A stretch of 64,000 bases of DNA from Strongylocentrotus droebachiensis (Eukaryota; Echinodermata; Echinoidea; Camarodonta; Strongylocentrotidae): positions 546,955-610,954 of the forward strand of contig JAVYIG010000402.1 of the NCBI GenBank assembly GCA_035222895.1. Direction: 5' to 3'. A model generated the notes under the pieces. That model did not search any database and was not told the origin of the DNA. It saw only the letters and a list, made by a program, of their open reading frames with translations. Shown here in pieces: positions 60,901-64,000 of this stretch (position 1 is the stretch's first letter; each line of letters opens with the position of its first letter). The position numbers and the translations under genes were made by a program.

Positions 60901-62768
60901 AGGAGGTCAATATTAGCATTAAGAGGGTGGGTGGTGTTTAACACAGGAAGGAGTAGCAAATCTTCTTGCCTCCGGATAAACAATGGCTCTCCTTCCATCA
61001 TGCTAACCAACTGAGGGAACCACGCCTGAGTGGGCCAATTAGGGACCAGAAGTAACCCTCTAGCTTTATCCTCTCTGATTTTTTGCAAGCATTTGGGGAT
61101 CATACAGAACGGTGGGAATGCATAGAATGCAAAAGGTTTCCAATCTAGCGTAAATGCGTCAACTGCAAAAGCCCCAGGGTCTGGGTGCCAAGTGACATAT
61201 TTCTCTACTTGAGCATTTAGTCTCGAGGCGAACAGGTCTATTTCTGGTACACCAAAGTGGGAAACTATTCTATCGAACACTTGTCTGTTTAGTTTCCATT
61301 CTGTTCGATCATTAAATTTCCTGGATCTTTCATCTGCTATAGTATTGAGCCGACCAGGTACATGGGCTGCAGAGACCCAAATTTTTCGAGAAATGCACCA
61401 CTGCCAAATTTCTCTTGACATCTTGTCACACATTGTGGACTTGCAACCTCCCATGTGATTTAAATAAGCCACTGCAGTGGTATTATCTATTCTTACCATC
61501 ACATGAACGTTACGCTTATTCATGCAAAAGGATTTTATCCCCAACCCAGCGGCTAGGGTTTCCAGGAAATTTATTTCATTGTTTCTTGCCCTTTCTGCCT
61601 CAAATTCATTCCATCGACCCCCTGTTTGCTTCTGGAGGTCAGTAGCTCCCCATCCAAGGCCACTGGCATCTGTGTGCAATTCTAAGTCAGGTTTTTTCCT
61701 AACAATTGGGGAGGAGGCCATAGAAACATTGTTCATCCACCACTTTAACTCCTCTTTTGCCTCAAGGGACAACTTCATCTTTCTGTCAAAATGGCCCCTG
61801 TTTTGTCTGAGGGCTGCAATTTTGTCCCTTTCCATTGATCTATAGTATAAGGGGCCATACTCAACCGCAGGGAAAGTAGCTATGACCTTCCCAATCACTC
61901 GTGCTACCATTCGTATTGATGGAAGGTACGTGCCCATTAATTCACGGCATATATCTTTCACTTCTTGTGCCTTTGTTTGAGGCAATTTAACAATCATACT
62001 CTCAGTGTTAAGAATGAAGCCAAGAAAAGCTAGTTCACGTGTTGGGATGAGCACTGATTTTTTAGTGTGAATGAGGAATCCTAATTCTGAGAGGATCTTG
62101 GTTGTTGCACTCACACTCTCTTTAAGCTTCTCTTTTGTCTCACCAATAATTATGGTGTCGTCCAAATATCCTATGACTGTATGACCTGCTTGTCGCAGTT
62201 CGGCAAAGACTGGCTTCAGCAATTTTGTGAACAGTCTGGGGGCTGTGCTGAGCCCATTAGGTAAGGCTGCAAATTGCCAGCGCTCACCCTGCCACATGAA
62301 CCTCAAGTATTTTCTACTATTTGGGTCTACTGGAATGGAGTAATAAGCATCTTGGAGGTCGATTGATGCAAGATAACAGTGCGGAGAAATCAAGTGCTTG
62401 GCAGTGTGGATGTTATCCATCTTAAAGTGTTGTACGTTCAGACTTTTATTAAGCTCTGATAAGTCTAAGATCATACGAGTACCCCCATCTTTCTTGGGTC
62501 TCGTGAAGATGTTTGAGAGGAATTCTCCCTCTTCAAATGAGCAAGGTTCTATTACGTTTTTTGCTTGTAGAGCCAAGATTTCTTTAGTAATCTGATTTAT
62601 TTCTAAAGGGCTCTTTTTGTAACCATAGAGGGGCTTATTTCTTGAGGGAACCCCTTTCGAATAATCAAATTCGATCTCATAGCCTCGCACTGCTGATAGC
62701 AGAAAAAGATCTGACGTTAATTCACGCCATCTACGATAGAAATATATCAATCGACCACCAACAGGCAC
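60858..62768 (-). CDS. Reverse transcriptase-RNase H of the DIRS element
   Basis: 636 codons are shown from a GTG; no ATG marks the start, and the frame stays open upstream into ORF1 to about 62890, so entry is probably by -1 frameshift or coupling. RT motifs: SIDLQDAY (D137), ALPNGLSTAP, and YLDD at 201-204. RNase H: HTDAS (D367), E403 in FLETLA, D428 in RIDNTTA, D479 in IADERS. A C-terminal PEIDLFASRLN to VPNWPTQAWFP region follows, typical of DIRS/Ngaro-like elements. I see no separate methyltransferase domain. Confidence 0.92.
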   Translation of the reverse strand: MPVGGRLIYFYRRWRELTSDLFLLSAVRGYEIEFDYSKGVPSRNKPLYGYKKSPLEINQITKEILALQAKNVIEPCSFEEGEFLSNIFTRPKKDGGTRMILDLSELNKSLNVQHFKMDNIHTAKHLISPHCYLASIDLQDAYYSIPVDPNSRKYLRFMWQGERWQFAALPNGLSTAPRLFTKLLKPVFAELRQAGHTVIGYLDDTIIIGETKEKLKESVSATTKILSELGFLIHTKKSVLIPTRELAFLGFILNTESMIVKLPQTKAQEVKDICRELMGTYLPSIRMVARVIGKVIATFPAVEYGPLYYRSMERDKIAALRQNRGHFDRKMKLSLEAKEELKWWMNNVSMASSPIVRKKPDLELHTDASGLGWGATDLQKQTGGRWNEFEAERARNNEINFLETLAAGLGIKSFCMNKRNVHVMVRIDNTTAVAYLNHMGGCKSTMCDKMSREIWQWCISRKIWVSAAHVPGRLNTIADERSRKFNDRTEWKLNRQVFDRIVSHFGVPEIDLFASRLNAQVEKYVTWHPDPGAFAVDAFTLDWKPFAFYAFPPFCMIPKCLQKIREDKARGLLLVPNWPTQAWFPQLVSMMEGEPLFIRRQEDLLLLPVLNTTHPLNANIDLLCCRLCGNTLRIGD

Positions 62769-62875
62769 ATTTGAGATGCATTCTTGTTGTAATGTACATG
62801 AAGTAGAAGGAGCATTAATCTTAACATTCTCAAAATATTCATATGTGCTACTTACCTCTTTGGGTAATGGTGTAG

Positions 62876-64000
62876 CTATTTCCTCCTTGCGGCCTGTGGC
62901 CGCTGGAAGGATTGGGTTTGTTTCCCCATGCTCATCGTCTGGGTGTGAGGCGGAGCTCTGTAAGGTCTGCCTCGTTGGGTTCGCTGGCCTAAAAAAGGCC
63001 TGTTGTAGTTCCCACTTGCGGGCCTGCTACTTGTAAAAGTTTGTGATGTGCCGGTGGCACGGTTCCATCCTTGTCTGCGGTATTGGAAAGTGCTGGACGC
63101 TTGCGTCCTGTACGGATGGTACTGGGGGCGGGGTGTACGTTGTCCACGCACCACGCCAGATGCAGCTTTTTGTTGTTCTGTAAGATCTTTGACTCTCTTT
63201 GTTAAGTCATCGCCAAATAAGTACTGACTCACTGGTGTGGCAGGTTTGCATAGATGTGAGTACTTGGCATTTAAGTCTGGCTTAATCTGATCTTTGCGTA
63301 AGCAGTTGATTTCAAAGTTTGTGTTACACAGCAATGCCAATGCATCCTGTTGTGTCTCTGATAGGCTATCGGGGGACAGAGTTTGAATAAAAGCTGTGAG
63401 TCCCCTTGTCAAGGGCTTTTGGATTCTTTGCAGTTTCAAATCACGGCTTCTTGTTTGCGAGGATAGGTTTTCCCATATTGCTGCATTCACTTTGGGGCAA
63501 CACAGTGGAGTACAATTGCTTGGAGGAGGGTATTTCCCTCCAGCTTCCTCCAACACATTTTCCTCTAGCTGGTTGGACATGAGGTACATGGCAGACTTTG
63601 CTAAATCATTGTGGATCGCGCCACCTACCCCAGTGGGGATAGCAAATTTCTGAGCCAGGGCAGGAACTTTGTCCATATTCTCCTGGTCTAAACCTGGTGC
63701 AACAGTTTCGTTGATATCACCCTCATCCATGCTGCCAATGTCATATGAATTAGGGCATTGGCCCATGTTTCCAGTGTCAATATGCTCAAAATCATCATCA
63801 TCATGTTCAACTTCAAGAAATCTCACGTTCGCCGCAGCTGTACATGCTGTCGGCGGTGAATCCCCGGTGGGGCGAGTTGCAGATTGACAAGGCAAAAAAT
63901 CCACCATTCTCTCCATTAAGGATTCCAATTTGTCAAGTCTTCCTCGTAAATCCGTGAAGTCCTCCTTTTCTTCAGGCTTTTTGCCCTTCTTTTTAGGCCC
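62876..64000 (-). CDS. ORF1 (gag-like) of the DIRS element, 5' end outside the window
   Basis: The frame is open to the window edge; an apparent start at 63928 is only a TTG. The edge region is Lys/Glu-rich with a short heptad stretch (LRGRLDKLESLMERMV). The middle has NCTPLCCPKVNAAIWENL and a helical part. The C-terminus is Arg/Gln-rich and basic, suiting nucleic-acid binding. It ends at a TAG after AARRK. Capsid-like role inferred from position. Confidence 0.8.
   Translation of the reverse strand, partial: GPKKKGKKPEEKEDFTDLRGRLDKLESLMERMVDFLPCQSATRPTGDSPPTACTAAANVRFLEVEHDDDDFEHIDTGNMGQCPNSYDIGSMDEGDINETVAPGLDQENMDKVPALAQKFAIPTGVGGAIHNDLAKSAMYLMSNQLEENVLEEAGGKYPPPSNCTPLCCPKVNAAIWENLSSQTRSRDLKLQRIQKPLTRGLTAFIQTLSPDSLSETQQDALALLCNTNFEINCLRKDQIKPDLNAKYSHLCKPATPVSQYLFGDDLTKRVKDLTEQQKAASGVVRGQRTPRPQYHPYRTQASSTFQYRRQGWNRATGTSQTFTSSRPASGNYNRPFLGQRTQRGRPYRAPPHTQTMSMGKQTQSFQRPQAARRK

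Larger units (their letters stand above)
59295..64000 (-). mobile_element. DIRS-type tyrosine-recombinase retrotransposon, cut by the window edge
   Basis: Minus-strand order: ORF1 (gag-like), reverse transcriptase plus RNase H, tyrosine recombinase, then an inverted-repeat terminus. The three frames overlap slightly. YR retrotransposons integrate without target duplication and use the recombinase instead of an integrase. All catalytic residues that I can check are present, so it may be young and competent. The terminus at 59295 is inferred; the other end lies beyond 64000. Confidence 0.85.

Noticed and set aside
63928..63928. Start codon of DIRS ORF1
   Set aside because: The codon is TTG and the frame continues to the window edge, so the true start lies outside.
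1..64000. tRNA, rRNA or other structured RNA genes
   Set aside because: Scanned by eye for cloverleaf arms and B-box-like motifs; only SINE-like heads were found, with no complete tRNA fold.

Overview
The window is invertebrate genomic DNA. It is AT-rich, its genes are split into many short exons with GT-AG introns, and it is full of small transposons, SINE-like copies, microsatellites and interstitial CCCTAA tracts. There are no bacterial features. The gene families, DIRS-type retroelement and SINE-like tail ending in agcgctatataaa suggest a marine deuterostome, most likely an echinoderm, but the taxon is an inference.

Two related genes stand head to head about 10 kb apart. Gene A (minus strand, 12600 down to at least 3931) and gene B (plus strand, 22575 to at least 57719) each start with a signal peptide and a Reeler domain split over three exons at the same positions and phases. 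Each then continues as single-exon EGF-like domains, all phase 1 at both ends. Gene A shows 8 EGF exons and gene B shows 37 apparently intact ones plus ten broken or half copies. Both look like secreted or surface proteins built for expansion by exon duplication. Neither C-terminus is certain; a possible terminal exon of gene A lies at 353-596.

Layout: 1-156 is the broken end of a tyrosine recombinase; 867-3489 holds a 969-bp direct duplication carrying a minisatellite; 3585-3840 is a SINE-like copy; 3931-12600 is gene A with three duplicated EGF pairs and an intronic LINE fragment plus MITE; 12.6-22.6 kb is intergenic DNA with fold-back elements; 22.6-57.7 kb is gene B; 58.0-58.6 kb is a nest of two small transposons; 59295-64000 is a DIRS-type retrotransposon on the minus strand, cut by the window edge.

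The most unusual part is gene B between 31 and 47.6 kb. A 1,030-bp unit carrying two EGF exons is repeated four times in tandem with near identity. A block of about 5 kb is duplicated around it. One EGF exon has been split by a segment carrying a complete second EGF exon, and fossils of the split exon are carried along in every later unit. Filled and empty copies of a TIR element give the order of events. The locus looks like an actively growing EGF-repeat receptor or matrix gene.
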